NCBI GenBank assembly: GCA_030159235.1
Contig: BSBG01000005.1
Span: forward strand, 124,001 to 188,000
DNA: 64,000 nucleotides
DNA from: Bacillus safensis
GTDB lineage: Bacteria; Bacillota; Bacilli; Bacillales; Bacillaceae
Direction: 5' to 3'
Part shown: positions 18,728 to 29,248 of the stretch, piece after piece
How positions within the stretch are numbered: position 1 is the stretch's first letter
Layout of the letters: each line of letters begins with the position of its first letter
The notes under the pieces: model-generated
Seen by the model: only the letters and a program-made list of their open reading frames with translations
The model's database searches: none
Told to the model about the DNA's origin: nothing
Position numbers and translations under genes: made by a program

Positions 18728-19690
18728 ATGAAACTAAAAGCAATGATCTCTTTTTTAAATCATGATATTGATATAATTGAAAAAGAGCTTGAACAAACAG
18801 TTCGCTCTGATTATGCATTATTAAGTGAAGCAGGTCTTCATTTGCTGCAAGCGGGCGGAAAACGAATCCGCCCCGTTTTTGTTCTCCTCTCAGGCATGTT
18901 TGGTGACTATGACATTAATAAAATTAAGTATGTTGCCGTTGCCCTTGAGCTGATTCATATGGCGTCACTCGTTCACGATGATGTGATTGATGATGCAGAG
19001 CTGAGAAGAGGCAAACCAACGATTAAGGCAAAATGGGATAACAGAATTGCCATGTACACAGGGGATTATATGTTTGCAAGATCACTTGAGTACATGACAA
19101 AAATCAATCACCCAATGGCACATGAAATTTTGTCAAAGATGGTCGTTGAGCTCTGTCTTGGTGAAATAGAGCAAGTGAAAGATAAATATAATATGGAGCA
19201 AAACCTGCGTACATATTTACGAAGAATCAAACGCAAAACAGCCTTGCTCATTGCAGGCAGCTGTCAATTAGGCGCCATTGCAGCAGGTACAGATGAAAAA
19301 ACACATAAAGCCCTCTATTGGTTTGGATACTATGTCGGTATGTCCTATCAGATCATTGATGATGTCCTAGACTTCACATCAACTGAGGAAGAGCTTGGCA
19401 AGCCTGTTGGAGGAGACCTTTTGCAAGGAAATGTCACACTCCCAGTCTTGTATGCCCTCAAGAATCCAACACTAGAAGGTCAATTAAAGCTGATCAATAG
19501 TGAAACGACGGAGAAGCAGCTGAAGCCTGTCATTGAAAGCCTCAAACAAACAGATGCAATTGACCGCTCAATTCGAGTGAGTGAAATGTATTTGAAAAAA
19601 GCATTTGAACAGCTCGACAAACTTCCACGAGGACGAGCGAGAACTTCACTCGCCTCCATTGCAAAATATATAGGAAAACGAAAATTCTAA
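18728..19690 (+). CDS. hepT: Heptaprenyl diphosphate synthase component II (HepT)
   Basis: Catalytic subunit of heptaprenyl diphosphate synthase, a trans-polyprenyl synthase. The 320-residue protein carries both aspartate-rich motifs, the first as LVHDDVIDDAELRRGKP and the second as YQIIDDVLDFT, plus GGKRIRP. ATG 18728 is preferred to the in-frame GTG at 18719 because of its spacing to GGGTGA. It is last in the operon and its terminator overlaps the stop. Confidence 0.97.
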   Translation: MKLKAMISFLNHDIDIIEKELEQTVRSDYALLSEAGLHLLQAGGKRIRPVFVLLSGMFGDYDINKIKYVAVALELIHMASLVHDDVIDDAELRRGKPTIKAKWDNRIAMYTGDYMFARSLEYMTKINHPMAHEILSKMVVELCLGEIEQVKDKYNMEQNLRTYLRRIKRKTALLIAGSCQLGAIAAGTDEKTHKALYWFGYYVGMSYQIIDDVLDFTSTEEELGKPVGGDLLQGNVTLPVLYALKNPTLEGQLKLINSETTEKQLKPVIESLKQTDAIDRSIRVSEMYLKKAFEQLDKLPRGRARTSLASIAKYIGKRKF

Positions 19691-19716
19691 TCAACGGTTC
19701 GTTGATTGGTTTTTTT
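19689..19716 (+). terminator. Intrinsic terminator after hepT
   Basis: Perfect stem AATCAACG/CGTTGATT (19689-19696 with 19700-19707), 3-base loop, followed by GGTTTTTTT. Confidence 0.85.
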
Positions 19717-19736
19717 GTGAAATTTTTTGTCAAAAA

Positions 19737-19765
19737 TTGATTATTATAAAAAAAAATGATACGAT
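19737..19765 (+). promoter_or_regulatory. Sigma-A promoter for ndk
   Basis: TTGATT (19737-19742), 17-base A/T-only spacer core, TACGAT (19760-19765), 54 bases before the ndk ATG. Confidence 0.65.
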
Positions 19766-19819
19766 CACTTTGTAACAATGTAAGCCTATACATACATAAT
19801 GACGGGGTGGAGAACGTAT

Positions 19820-20266
19820 ATGGACAAAACATTTCTTATGGTCAAACCTGATGGTGTAGAAAGACAACTAATCGGTGACATTGTATCAAGATTTGAAAAA
19901 AAGGGGCTCCAGCTTGTTGGTGCTAAACTAATGCGTATTCCAAAGGAAGTAGCAGAAACACATTACGGAGAGCATAAAGAAAAGCCATTTTTCGGGGAAT
20001 TGGTTGACTTTATTACGTCAGGACCTGTATTTGCAATGGTATGGCAAGGTGAACAAGTAGTAGACGTGACAAGACAGATTATCGGCAAAACAAATCCAAA
20101 GGAAGCGCTTCCGGGTACAATAAGAGGAGACTATGGATTGACTGTTGGGAAAAACATTATCCATGGGTCAGACTCACCAGAAAGTGCTGAAAGAGAAATT
20201 AACTTATTCTTCAAACAAGAAGAACTGACAAGCTGGGATCAAACCATCTCAAGCTGGATTTATTAA
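19820..20266 (+). CDS. ndk: Nucleoside diphosphate kinase
   Basis: Transfers the gamma-phosphate between nucleoside triphosphates and diphosphates via a phosphohistidine. The 148-residue protein has the active-site motif NIIHGSDS with the histidine at residue 115, and conserved [15 protein letters not shown] and [16 protein letters not shown] segments. ATG 19820 is chosen over the in-frame ATG at 19799 on length and on GGGTGGAG upstream. Monocistronic, between a promoter and a terminator. Confidence 0.98.
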   Translation: MDKTFLMVKPDGVERQLIGDIVSRFEKKGLQLVGAKLMRIPKEVAETHYGEHKEKPFFGELVDFITSGPVFAMVWQGEQVVDVTRQIIGKTNPKEALPGTIRGDYGLTVGKNIIHGSDSPESAEREINLFFKQEELTSWDQTISSWIY

Positions 20267-20271
20267 GGTTC

Positions 20272-20312
20272 AAGCCAAGGTGTTCATCAAATGAGCACTT
20301 TGGCTTTTTTTA
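20272..20312 (+). terminator. Intrinsic terminator after ndk
   Basis: 16-base stem (20272-20287 with 20291-20306, two G-U pairs) followed by TTTTTT. Confidence 0.9.
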
Positions 20313-20366
20313 TATTGATATTTCTACAAATTTTCGATAAAAACAGCTATACTAGGACAAAGATAG

Positions 20367-21167
<801 letters not shown>

Positions 21168-21197
21168 CTGACTTTTTAGTATCAAGTGTGTTATCAT
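21168..21197 (+). promoter_or_regulatory. Sigma-A-like promoter for aroC-aroB-aroH
   Basis: CTGACT (21168-21173), 18-base spacer, TATCAT (21192-21197), 44 bases before the aroC start. No terminator separates cheR from this promoter. Confidence 0.4.
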
Positions 21198-21240
21198 AGT
21201 TTTACTTAAAAGCGTTAATGCGATGAAGGGAGATTAAGTG

Positions 21241-22413
21241 ATGAGATACTTAACAGCAGGTGAATCACATGGTCCACAATTGACCACAATTATTGAAGGA
21301 GTTCCAGCAGGACTTTACATAGAGCAGGATGACATCAATTATGAATTGGCTAGAAGACAGAAGGGGCATGGCCGCGGAAGAAGAATGCAGATTGAAAAAG
21401 ACCAAGCGAAGGTGTTAAGTGGTGTCCGCCACGGGAAAACATTGGGTTCTCCTATCGCACTTGTTGTTGAAAACAACGACTGGAAGCATTGGACAAAGGT
21501 GATGGGGGCAGAGCCGATCACGGAAGAAGAAGAGAGTGAAATGAAGCGTCAAATCTCACGTCCAAGACCAGGTCATGCGGATTTAAATGGTGCGATTAAA
21601 TATGGACACCGTGATATGCGAAACGTATTAGAGCGCTCGTCAGCCCGCGAGACAACCGTTCGCGTAGCAGCAGGCGCAGTTGCCAAACAAATCTTGGCTC
21701 ATCTAGGGATTAAAGTAGCTGGTCATGTTCTTGAAATTGGCGGAGTGAAAGCAGATCATGCAGCATATGAGTCTATTGAAGATTTGCAAAAGGTAACAGA
21801 AGAATCACCTGTTCGCTGCTATGACAGTGAAGCAGGTCAAAAAATGATGGATGCGATTGATGAAGCGAAGAAAAATGGCGACTCAATTGGCGGGGTTGTT
21901 GAAGTCATTGTTGAAGGAATGCCAGTTGGGGTCGGCAGCTATGTTCATTATGACCGTAAATTGGACAGCAAGCTTGCAGGCGCTGTACTTAGTATCAACG
22001 CTTTTAAAGGAGTTGAATTCGGTATTGGCTTCGAGGCGGCTTCTAAAAATGGCAGTGAGGTCCATGATGAAATCATCTGGGATGAAGAAAAGGGTTATAC
22101 GAGAAAAACAAATCGCCTAGGCGGTCTTGAAGGCGGAATGTCAACTGGTATGCCAATCGTTGTCAGAGGGGTTATGAAGCCAATTCCAACGCTTTATAAA
22201 CCGCTTCAAAGTGTTGACATTGAAACAAAAGAACCGTTCTCTGCAAGTATTGAACGTTCTGACAGCTGTGCTGTTCCTGCCGCAAGTGTTGTCGCAGAAG
22301 CCGTTGTGGCATGGGAAATTGCCAATGCAGTTGTTGAGCAGTTTGGTCTTGATCAAATCGACCGCATCAAAGAAAATGTTGAAAAAATGCGCCAGCTTCA
22401 GAGGGAATTTTAA
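21241..22413 (+). CDS. aroC: Chorismate synthase (AroC; AroF in B. subtilis)
   Basis: Converts 5-enolpyruvylshikimate-3-phosphate to chorismate using reduced FMN. The 390-residue protein has all three family signatures: GESHGPQL near residue 8, [13 protein letters not shown], and [21 protein letters not shown] 21241 is preferred to the adjacent GTG at 21238 on spacing to AAGGGAG. It is the first gene of the aromatic supraoperon and its stop overlaps the aroB start (TAATG). Confidence 0.98.
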   Translation: MRYLTAGESHGPQLTTIIEGVPAGLYIEQDDINYELARRQKGHGRGRRMQIEKDQAKVLSGVRHGKTLGSPIALVVENNDWKHWTKVMGAEPITEEEESEMKRQISRPRPGHADLNGAIKYGHRDMRNVLERSSARETTVRVAAGAVAKQILAHLGIKVAGHVLEIGGVKADHAAYESIEDLQKVTEESPVRCYDSEAGQKMMDAIDEAKKNGDSIGGVVEVIVEGMPVGVGSYVHYDRKLDSKLAGAVLSINAFKGVEFGIGFEAASKNGSEVHDEIIWDEEKGYTRKTNRLGGLEGGMSTGMPIVVRGVMKPIPTLYKPLQSVDIETKEPFSASIERSDSCAVPAASVVAEAVVAWEIANAVVEQFGLDQIDRIKENVEKMRQLQREF

Positions 22414-23504
22414 TGAAAACACTGGAAGTTAAGACGTCCTCAGCTACTTATCCTGTATATATCGGTGGTGGGATTAAACGCAATATCGTCGACTTGATAA
22501 CTTCCACTGGGCATTCCTATACGAAGCTCTTAATTGTCACAGATGCAGCAGTCGATGCCATTTATGGTGATGAAATGGTTCACTTACTTCAGCAGAAGTG
22601 GACTGTGCACAAAGTGGTTGTGCCAAGCGGAGAGCAGTCGAAATCCTTTGCCGAATTTGAGCATATTCATACGAAAGCGATTCAATATCAGCTCGATCGT
22701 TCCTCCTGCATCATTGCGCTGGGAGGAGGCGTGATTGGGGATTTGGCTGGCTTTGCTGCTGCTACTTATATGAGAGGCATTGACTTTATCCAAGTTCCAA
22801 CGACGCTGCTGGCACATGACAGCGCGGTTGGTGGGAAAACAGGGATCAACCATCCGCTCGGTAAAAATTTAATCGGTGCATTTCATCAGCCAAAAGCTGT
22901 GATCTATGATACGAGTATGCTTGAGACACTGTCTCAAATTGAACGAAGATCAGGCTTTGCAGAAGTCATCAAGCATGCGCTGATTTCAAGTGAAGACTTT
23001 TTATCAGAACTGATGTCCATTCGTTCTTTGTCGGACTTATCAAAGAGTGAGCTGGCGCATATGCTGTATCAAGGCATTCAAGTCAAAGCATCAATTGTTC
23101 AGGAAGATGAAAAAGAACAAGGCGTGCGTGCATTTTTGAATTTAGGCCATACACTTGGGCATGCCATTGAAGCAGAATATGGATACGGCGTGATCACGCA
23201 CGGAGATGCTATTGCCATCGGCATGCAGTTTGCGTTATATGTGAGCGAAAAGCAGCTAGGACTCAGCCTCGATCGCACGGAACTGAAAGAGTGGATGAAA
23301 GAGCTCGGATTCCCGGTACAAGTCACACAAGATATTTCAACAGAAACATTTGTTGACCGGATGATTGGGGATAAAAAAGCGAGAGGAGGCAGTGTTCAAT
23401 TTGTTTTATTAAAACAGGTTGGAGACGTCACCTTACAGTCTTTCACTAAAGATAAGCTACACTACTGGCTCGAAGAATGGAAACGGGAGGAGGGATGTCT
23501 ATGA
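22413..23504 (+). CDS. aroB: 3-dehydroquinate synthase
   Basis: Second shikimate-pathway enzyme; it cyclises DAHP to 3-dehydroquinate with NAD+ and a divalent metal. The 363-residue protein shows GGGVIGDLAGFAAATYMRG, PTTLLAHDSAVGGKTGIN and the metal-binding RAFLNLGHTLGHAIE. It overlaps aroC by one base and aroH by four (ATGA), so the three genes are translationally coupled. Confidence 0.98.
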   Translation: MKTLEVKTSSATYPVYIGGGIKRNIVDLITSTGHSYTKLLIVTDAAVDAIYGDEMVHLLQQKWTVHKVVVPSGEQSKSFAEFEHIHTKAIQYQLDRSSCIIALGGGVIGDLAGFAAATYMRGIDFIQVPTTLLAHDSAVGGKTGINHPLGKNLIGAFHQPKAVIYDTSMLETLSQIERRSGFAEVIKHALISSEDFLSELMSIRSLSDLSKSELAHMLYQGIQVKASIVQEDEKEQGVRAFLNLGHTLGHAIEAEYGYGVITHGDAIAIGMQFALYVSEKQLGLSLDRTELKEWMKELGFPVQVTQDISTETFVDRMIGDKKARGGSVQFVLLKQVGDVTLQSFTKDKLHYWLEEWKREEGCL

Positions 23505-23884
23505 TGTTTCGCGGGATACGTGGAGCTACAACTGTGAAAGAAGATACAGAAACAGAAGTGTTAAACAAAACGAAACAGCTGCTAGAAGCGATCATTTTAA
23601 GAAACCAAGTAGATCCAGAGCGTGTCGTGCAGATCTTAATTTCAGCTACACAAGATATTCACTCCGTTTTTCCGGCAAAAGCACTTCGTCAATTTGAAGG
23701 ATGGACATATGTACCTGTTACTTGTATGCAGGAACTGGACATTCATGGCGGTTTAAAGCATTGTATTCGTGTCTTAATGACTGTCCAGACAGATACAAAG
23801 CAGGAAGACATACAGCATGTGTACTTGGAAGAAGCTGTGACGCTTCGCCCTGATTTACGGTTGACAAAAAACAAGGAATTATAA
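23501..23884 (+). CDS. aroH: Monofunctional chorismate mutase AroH
   Basis: Rearranges chorismate to prephenate for phenylalanine and tyrosine. The 127-residue AroH-fold protein has RGIRGATTVKEDT at the start (conserved arginine), the block YVPVTCMQELDIHGGLKHCI, and the C-terminal YLEEAVTLRPDL. The start at 23501 overlaps the aroB stop; an upstream in-frame ATG at 23477 would add eight unconserved residues. The trp promoter overlaps the end of this gene. Confidence 0.96.
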   Translation: MMFRGIRGATTVKEDTETEVLNKTKQLLEAIILRNQVDPERVVQILISATQDIHSVFPAKALRQFEGWTYVPVTCMQELDIHGGLKHCIRVLMTVQTDTKQEDIQHVYLEEAVTLRPDLRLTKNKEL

Positions 23885-23890
23885 TACGAT
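23861..23890 (+). promoter_or_regulatory. trp operon promoter
   Basis: Consensus TTGACA (23861-23866), 18-base spacer, TACGAT (23885-23890), overlapping the last codons of aroH. The predicted transcript start is near 23897, giving a leader of about 220 bases. Confidence 0.7.
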
Positions 23891-23903
23891 ATGAACAGCC
23901 GAA

Positions 23904-23923
23904 GTTTACACACAGGTGTAAAC
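23904..23923 (+). promoter_or_regulatory. 5' stem-loop of the trp leader
   Basis: Perfect stem GTTTACAC/GTGTAAAC (23904-23911 with 23916-23923) with a 4-base loop, just after the predicted start and just before the TRAP triplets. The B. subtilis leader has a 5' stem-loop at this place that helps TRAP binding. Confidence 0.65.
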
Positions 23924-23936
23924 GGCATTGCAAGCT

Positions 23937-23990
23937 TAGAGAAGATGAGAATGAGACTAGGGTAGTTGAGATGAGTAGAGTTGAGCAGAG
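23937..23990 (+). promoter_or_regulatory. TRAP-binding site: 11 NAG triplets
   Basis: Triplets at 23937 (TAG), 23942 (AAG), 23947 (GAG), 23953 (GAG), 23958 (TAG), 23963 (TAG), 23968, 23973, 23978, 23983 and 23988 (all GAG). Spacers are 2 bases except one of 3. Eleven triplets match the 11 subunits of the TRAP ring. Seven are GAG, three UAG and one AAG. Confidence 0.92.
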
Positions 23991-24013
23991 ATACGATACT
24001 TCTATTTAATCAT

Positions 24014-24050
24014 ACTGCCTAAAAGAGGAACCCTCTTTTAGGCTTATTTC
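24014..24050 (+). terminator. trp attenuator (terminator and antiterminator)
   Basis: Perfect 12-base stem GCCTAAAAGAGG/CCTCTTTTAGGC (24017-24028 with 24032-24043) followed by the weak tail TTATTTC. The mutually exclusive antiterminator can form from TAGGgtAGT (23958-23966, inside the TRAP site) with ACTgCCTA (24014-24021), which uses the 5' arm of the terminator. TRAP binding would therefore free the terminator. Confidence 0.85.
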
Positions 24051-24087
24051 GTATACTCATACAAACCCTCTATATGTCCCCCTCATT

Positions 24088-24109
24088 CTCCTTAATCCCA
24101 TTTAAGGAG
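24088..24109 (+). promoter_or_regulatory. trpE Shine-Dalgarno-sequestering hairpin
   Basis: CTCCTTAA (24088-24095) pairs perfectly with TTAAGGAG (24102-24109), which is the trpE ribosome site seven bases before ATG 24117. In B. subtilis TRAP also represses trpE translation through such a hairpin. Confidence 0.8.
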
Positions 24110-24116
24110 TGTGCAT

Positions 24117-25664
24117 ATGAATTCCCAATCAAACCTAACCCAATTTTTAAGGGACAGTGAGTCCCACAAAACAATCCCGATTGTTGAAACCATTACAGTA
24201 GATACGCTCTCACCGATTCAAATTGTTGAAAAACTCAAACAAGATATTGTGTATTTGCTAGAAAGTAAAGACGAGTCTTCAAGTTGGTCGAGATATTCCT
24301 TCATTGGATTACACCCATTTTTAACCTTACACGATGACCAAAACAAATACATTGCACGTGATGCTGCGGGGCAGGAAGTCATGCAAAAGCAAGAGCTGAA
24401 GGATTTGCTAGATTGGATGAAAGCGCAATATCAAATCAAGACACCAGATATTGATATCCCATTTACAGGCGGGGCCGTTGGCTACTTAAGTTACGATCTG
24501 ATCCCAAACATTGAACCTTCTGTCAGGCCGCACCGGGGCGCAGCGCCGACAGAAAATTGCACATTATTTGTCTGTCAAACGATGATTGCTTTTGATCATG
24601 AAACAAATCATGTTCATTTTATCCAATACACCCAGCTGAACGGAAATGAAACAGAAGACGAAAAAATACGAGCTTACAAAGAAAATCAAAAGCAGCTTGA
24701 ACAGATGATTCTCAAGCTCCATACAAAAATTGATATGAAAGAATTAATTTTATCTGGGAATATAAATGAGCCGCCATCCTTTGAGCATGTGACGTCAACA
24801 TATGAAAAAACGCAATTTTTAAAGGATGTAGAAAAAATCAAAGAGTACATTCGAGCGGGTGACATTTTTCAAGGCGTCCTCTCACAGCGGTTTGACATCC
24901 CTGTGTCAGTGAGTTCATTTGAATTATACCGTGTGCTGCGAATTGTGAATCCATCTCCATATATGTATTTTATGAAATTAAAAGACCGCGATTTAGTCGG
25001 CAGCTCGCCAGAACGATTAATCCATGCTAAAAACGGTCATCTAGAAATTCATCCTATTGCAGGTACAAGAAAACGAGGAACAACAAGAGAAGAGGACGCT
25101 GCATTAGCAAGAGAGCTGCTAGAAGATGAAAAGGAAAAAGCAGAGCATTACATGTTAGTGGATCTAGCTAGAAATGATGTAGGCCGTGTGGCAGAATACG
25201 GCAGTGTGTCTGTACCAACCTTTACAAAAGTAGTGAACTTTTCTCATGTCATGCATATCATCTCCATTGTGACAGGTAAGCTAAAACAGGATACACATCC
25301 AGTTGATGCGCTCATGTCCGCATTTCCAGCAGGTACATTAACCGGTGCACCGAAAATAAGAGCGATGCAATTATTAAATGAAATGGAGCCCGAGCCAAGG
25401 GAAACGTATGGCGGCTGTATTGCCTATATTGGATTCGACGGCAATATCGACTCCTGTATTACCATTCGTACCATGAGTGTCAAAGATCAGACCGCTTCTA
25501 TACAAGCAGGCGCTGGCATTGTCGCTGATTCTGTTCCAGAAAAAGAATGGGAAGAGACTTGTAACAAGGCAGGAGCGCTTTTGAAAGCCATTCAGCTTGC
25601 GGAACATATTTTCTCAGAAAAGGAGAGTGTGCAGGATGAATCAACGACTATCAGCCCTTGTTAA
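24117..25664 (+). CDS. trpE: Anthranilate synthase component I
   Basis: Converts chorismate and ammonia (from the glutaminase subunit, not encoded here) to anthranilate. The 515-residue protein has the N-terminal regulatory domain with the tryptophan-feedback LLES element (LLESKDESSSWSRYSF) and the chorismate-binding domain with SSPERLIH, HPIAGTRKRG, DLARNDVGRV and GGCIAYIGFDG. ATG 24117 is set by TTAAGGAG; an in-frame GTG at 24111 is too close to it. It overlaps trpD by 29 bases. As in B. subtilis, no trpG lies in the operon. Confidence 0.98.
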   Translation: MNSQSNLTQFLRDSESHKTIPIVETITVDTLSPIQIVEKLKQDIVYLLESKDESSSWSRYSFIGLHPFLTLHDDQNKYIARDAAGQEVMQKQELKDLLDWMKAQYQIKTPDIDIPFTGGAVGYLSYDLIPNIEPSVRPHRGAAPTENCTLFVCQTMIAFDHETNHVHFIQYTQLNGNETEDEKIRAYKENQKQLEQMILKLHTKIDMKELILSGNINEPPSFEHVTSTYEKTQFLKDVEKIKEYIRAGDIFQGVLSQRFDIPVSVSSFELYRVLRIVNPSPYMYFMKLKDRDLVGSSPERLIHAKNGHLEIHPIAGTRKRGTTREEDAALARELLEDEKEKAEHYMLVDLARNDVGRVAEYGSVSVPTFTKVVNFSHVMHIISIVTGKLKQDTHPVDALMSAFPAGTLTGAPKIRAMQLLNEMEPEPRETYGGCIAYIGFDGNIDSCITIRTMSVKDQTASIQAGAGIVADSVPEKEWEETCNKAGALLKAIQLAEHIFSEKESVQDESTTISPC

Positions 25665-26658
25665 TGGAGGCTTTCTATCAGAGAATGAAGCAAATAAACT
25701 AATGCAAGATATGATGAGCGGCTCTTTAACAGATGCTGAAGTCGCTGCAAGTTTATCCATTTTAGCGCATAGAGGAGAAACAGCTGAAGAAATGACCGGT
25801 TTCGTGAAAGCGATGAGACAGAATGCAGCACCAATGGAACAATTGCTTGATGTTGTTGATACATGCGGTACAGGAGGAGATGGACTCTCCACATTTAATA
25901 TATCAACTGCCGCTGCCATTGTTGCTTCCGCCGCTGGCACCAAAATCGCAAAACACGGAAATCGTTCAGTTTCTTCTAAAAGCGGGAGTGCTGACGTGTT
26001 AGAGTGTCTTGGGATTCATATTCAATCCACACCAGAAGAAACAAGAAGACAAATACAAGAGAAAAACATGGGCTTTTTATTTGCACCGCTATATCATTCA
26101 TCTATGAAACAAGTAGCAGCAGTCCGCAAGCAGCTCGGCTTCCGGACGGTATTTAACCTATTAGGCCCGCTTTGCCACCCAATGCAAGCCAAAAAGCAAA
26201 TCATCGGTGTGTACTCAAAGGAAAAAGCAAAATTAATGGCGAAAGCCCTTGCGCCATTAGAGCCAGAACATGTCCTATTTGTTTGCGGGGAGGATGGGCT
26301 GGATGAATTAACGATTACAGCCAATTCATATGTAATTGAACTTAAAAAAGATGTGATGACAGAATATACACTAAACCCAGAAGATTTTGGACTGGAAAAA
26401 GGAACCTTATCGGATATTCAAGTCCAATCACCGGAAGAGAGTGCCAAGTTGATTCAGAATATATTGAATCATCAAACAGAAGGGGCGCCGCTTCATATTA
26501 CAGCCCTAAATGCTGGGGCGGCATTATATGTCGGAGGAAAGTCAGAAAGCCTCATGGCAGGAACATTAAAAGCATTAGAAACGATTAAAAACGGTGCAGC
26601 GAAAGAACAATTGGCTCGTTTAAAACAAAAAACGAAAAAGGAAGAGATCTATGCTTAA
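25636..26658 (+). CDS. trpD: Anthranilate phosphoribosyltransferase
   Basis: Adds the phosphoribosyl group of PRPP to anthranilate. The 340-residue protein has the PRPP/Mg motif [20 protein letters not shown] (about 79-98), [18 protein letters not shown] and GVYSKE. ATG 25636 follows GGAGAGTG and lies inside the trpE coding end. The in-frame ATG at 25597 is deep within trpE and unsupported. It overlaps trpC by eight bases. Confidence 0.97.
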   Translation: MNQRLSALVNGGFLSENEANKLMQDMMSGSLTDAEVAASLSILAHRGETAEEMTGFVKAMRQNAAPMEQLLDVVDTCGTGGDGLSTFNISTAAAIVASAAGTKIAKHGNRSVSSKSGSADVLECLGIHIQSTPEETRRQIQEKNMGFLFAPLYHSSMKQVAAVRKQLGFRTVFNLLGPLCHPMQAKKQIIGVYSKEKAKLMAKALAPLEPEHVLFVCGEDGLDELTITANSYVIELKKDVMTEYTLNPEDFGLEKGTLSDIQVQSPEESAKLIQNILNHQTEGAPLHITALNAGAALYVGGKSESLMAGTLKALETIKNGAAKEQLARLKQKTKKEEIYA

Positions 26659-27403
26659 TCAAATCATTGCCCGAAAAAAAGAACATATCCAAACGCTTCA
26701 ATTACCAGAAGATAGACACTTTGAAAGACGATCCTTTAAAGAAGCATTAATGAACCCTCATCGCTCAATTGGTCTAATTGCTGAGGTGAAAAAGGCGTCT
26801 CCTTCCAAAGGAATCATTCAACCGAATTTTGATCCTTTACAAACAGCAAAAGCCTACGAAACATCAAACGCTGATTGCTTATCTGTCTTAACGGATGAAC
26901 CGTTCTTTCAAGGGAAAAACGAATATCTTTCTCTCATTAAAGAACACGTTGATCTTCCGGTTTTAAGAAAAGATTTCATCATTGACTCCATACAGGTAGA
27001 AGAGTCAAGACGTATAGGAGCAGATGCCATTTTATTAATTGGAGAAGTACTAGAGCCGCAAAAGCTGCACGAGCTCTATGCTGAAGCGGCAGAGAAAGGG
27101 CTTGATGTCCTTGTCGAAGTACATGCAGCAGACACACTTGAAAATATTTTAAACTTGTTCACTCCTGAAATCATTGGAGTGAACAACCGGAATTTAAATA
27201 CATTTACCACAACAGTTGTACAAACAAAAGAAATTGCACCACTTGTTCCAAACGATGTCTTACTAGTGAGTGAGAGCGGCATTCAAACATTTGGTGATCT
27301 GACCTTTGTTAAGAAACATGGAGCGAGTGCAGTCCTTGTGGGGGAATCGTTAATGAGAGAACAATCACAAGAAAAAGCCGTTCAGACATTGTTTGGAGAA
27401 TGA
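26651..27403 (+). CDS. trpC: Indole-3-glycerol phosphate synthase
   Basis: Fourth tryptophan step, closing the indole ring from CdRP. The 250-residue TIM barrel has [12 protein letters not shown] (substrate-binding lysine), [37 protein letters not shown] and LVSESGI. It is a separate protein from TrpF, unlike the fused enzyme of enterobacteria. It overlaps both neighbours by a few bases. Confidence 0.98.
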   Translation: MLNQIIARKKEHIQTLQLPEDRHFERRSFKEALMNPHRSIGLIAEVKKASPSKGIIQPNFDPLQTAKAYETSNADCLSVLTDEPFFQGKNEYLSLIKEHVDLPVLRKDFIIDSIQVEESRRIGADAILLIGEVLEPQKLHELYAEAAEKGLDVLVEVHAADTLENILNLFTPEIIGVNNRNLNTFTTTVVQTKEIAPLVPNDVLLVSESGIQTFGDLTFVKKHGASAVLVGESLMREQSQEKAVQTLFGE

Positions 27404-28068
27404 ACAAGATGAAGCCTTATTTAAAATATTGCGGGGCAGTATCACAAGAAGATGTGGAATGCATTGCGCAATCTCAAGCAGATGCAATCGGGTTTATTTT
27501 TGCTCCAAGTAAAAGACAAGTCCATCCAGATCAAGTGAAACAATGGCTCATTCAAATAAAGTGTGAGAAAGAGATTGCCGGTGTATTTGTAAATGAAAAG
27601 GTACAAAAAGTGTGCGACATCACAAAGCATATTCCTTTAGATATTGTGCAGCTTCATGGAGATGAAACACAGGATGATGCAAAAGAAATAAAACAACAAA
27701 CAGGGGCGGTCGTTTGGAAAGTGTTTCATCACGAGTCTAATGTAACAAGCACGCTTGAAAAAATGACAGCATTTGCGCCTGTTGTCGATGGCTTCCTCAT
27801 TGATGCGAAAGTAAAAGGGATGAGAGGCGGCTCTGGAACAGCTTTTGCCTGGGAGGCGGTGCCTCTATACGTTCAGCATGCAAAACGACTGGAGAAAACT
27901 TGCACTATTGCAGGCGGCATCACACCAGAAACGATAGCAGAGCTGCTTGCCTATGGTCCAGAAGCAATCGATCTTTCAAGCGGTATAGAAGAAAACGGGA
28001 AGAAAAGTAGCGCGAAAATCAAAGCGCTCGAAGAAAGGATGTTAAACGATGTACGCATATCCAAATGA
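27400..28068 (+). CDS. trpF: Phosphoribosylanthranilate isomerase
   Basis: Isomerises PRA to CdRP, the third tryptophan step. The 222-residue barrel has the catalytic cysteine in [43 protein letters not shown] and IAGGITPE, with the terminal phosphate site [13 protein letters not shown]. The ATG overlaps the trpC stop (ATGA). It ends 20 bases inside trpB. Slightly longer than the B. subtilis enzyme. Confidence 0.96.
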   Translation: MNKMKPYLKYCGAVSQEDVECIAQSQADAIGFIFAPSKRQVHPDQVKQWLIQIKCEKEIAGVFVNEKVQKVCDITKHIPLDIVQLHGDETQDDAKEIKQQTGAVVWKVFHHESNVTSTLEKMTAFAPVVDGFLIDAKVKGMRGGSGTAFAWEAVPLYVQHAKRLEKTCTIAGGITPETIAELLAYGPEAIDLSSGIEENGKKSSAKIKALEERMLNDVRISK

Positions 28069-29248
28069 GATTGGAAGATACGGAGAATTCGGAGGGAAAT
28101 TTGTCCCGGAAACGCTCATGCAGCCACTTGCAGAAATCGAACAAGCATTTCGTGAATTAAAAGAAGATCCTGCTTTTCAAGCAGAATATGTATCACTACT
28201 GCGAAACTATTCAGGCAGGCCGACTGCGCTTACATATGCCGATCAATTATCAGCATACCTCGGCGGCGCAAAGATCTATTTAAAAAGAGAAGATTTAAAC
28301 CACACAGGCGCTCATAAAATTAACAATGCGCTTGGGCAGGCACTGCTAGCGAAAAAAATGGGGAAATCAAACATCATCGCAGAAACAGGCGCAGGTCAGC
28401 ACGGAGTAGCTGCTGCAACGGTGGCCGCAAAATTCGGATTATCCTGCACGGTATTTATGGGAAAAGAAGATGTGGAAAGACAATCACTTAATGTCTTCCG
28501 AATGAAATTGCTTGGTGCTGAGGTCATACCTGTGACAAGCGGAAATGGCACATTAAAAGATGCTACCAACGAAGCCATCCGCTATTGGGTGCAGCACTGC
28601 AGTGATCATTTTTATATGATCGGCTCAGTCGTAGGACCTCATCCGTATCCTCAAATCGTCAGCGAGTTCCAGCGGATGATTGGTGATGAAGCAAAAGAGC
28701 AGATGCTTGAAAAAGAAGGCAGGCTTCCTCATAAAGTCATTGCCTGTGTCGGCGGGGGAAGTAATGCCATTGGAATGTACCGAGCGTTCTTAGATGAAGA
28801 GGTAGATATCATTGGGGTAGAAGCCGCTGGAAAAGGAATCGATACGCCGCTGCACGCAGCAACCATCGCGAAAGGAACTAAAGGTGTGATTCACGGTTCT
28901 TTGACATATTTAATCCAAGACGAATTTGGTCAAATTATTGAGCCATATTCTATTTCCGCTGGTTTAGATTATCCAGGGATTGGACCAGAGCACGCATATT
29001 TACATGCGAGCGGTAGGGTTCAATATGTGAGTGCGACAGATCAAGAGGCACTAGATGCTCTAAAGCTGCTGACTGAAAAAGAAGGAATTCTGCCAGCCAT
29101 TGAATCTGCACATGCATTAGCCAAGGCGTTTGAGATAAGCAGGACGATGAGTGAAGACGAAATCGTCCTTGTCTGTCTGTCAGGAAGAGGCGATAAGGAT
29201 GTGCATACATTAATGAATGTGCTTGAAAGTGAGGGGAATACAAAATGA
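28049..29248 (+). CDS. trpB: Tryptophan synthase beta chain
   Basis: PLP enzyme joining indole and serine. The 399-residue protein has the PLP-lysine motif [14 protein letters not shown] (Lys at residue 90), the phosphate-binding glycine run [11 protein letters not shown], and [11 protein letters not shown]. It begins [20 protein letters not shown]. The four-base overlap with trpA matches the obligate TrpA-TrpB complex. Confidence 0.98.
   Translation: MYAYPNEIGRYGEFGGKFVPETLMQPLAEIEQAFRELKEDPAFQAEYVSLLRNYSGRPTALTYADQLSAYLGGAKIYLKREDLNHTGAHKINNALGQALLAKKMGKSNIIAETGAGQHGVAAATVAAKFGLSCTVFMGKEDVERQSLNVFRMKLLGAEVIPVTSGNGTLKDATNEAIRYWVQHCSDHFYMIGSVVGPHPYPQIVSEFQRMIGDEAKEQMLEKEGRLPHKVIACVGGGSNAIGMYRAFLDEEVDIIGVEAAGKGIDTPLHAATIAKGTKGVIHGSLTYLIQDEFGQIIEPYSISAGLDYPGIGPEHAYLHASGRVQYVSATDQEALDALKLLTEKEGILPAIESAHALAKAFEISRTMSEDEIVLVCLSGRGDKDVHTLMNVLESEGNTK

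Noticed and set aside
22584-22853. Reverse-strand frames in aroB and nearby aromatic genes.
   Set aside because: Shadows of highly conserved coding sequence; nothing supports expression.
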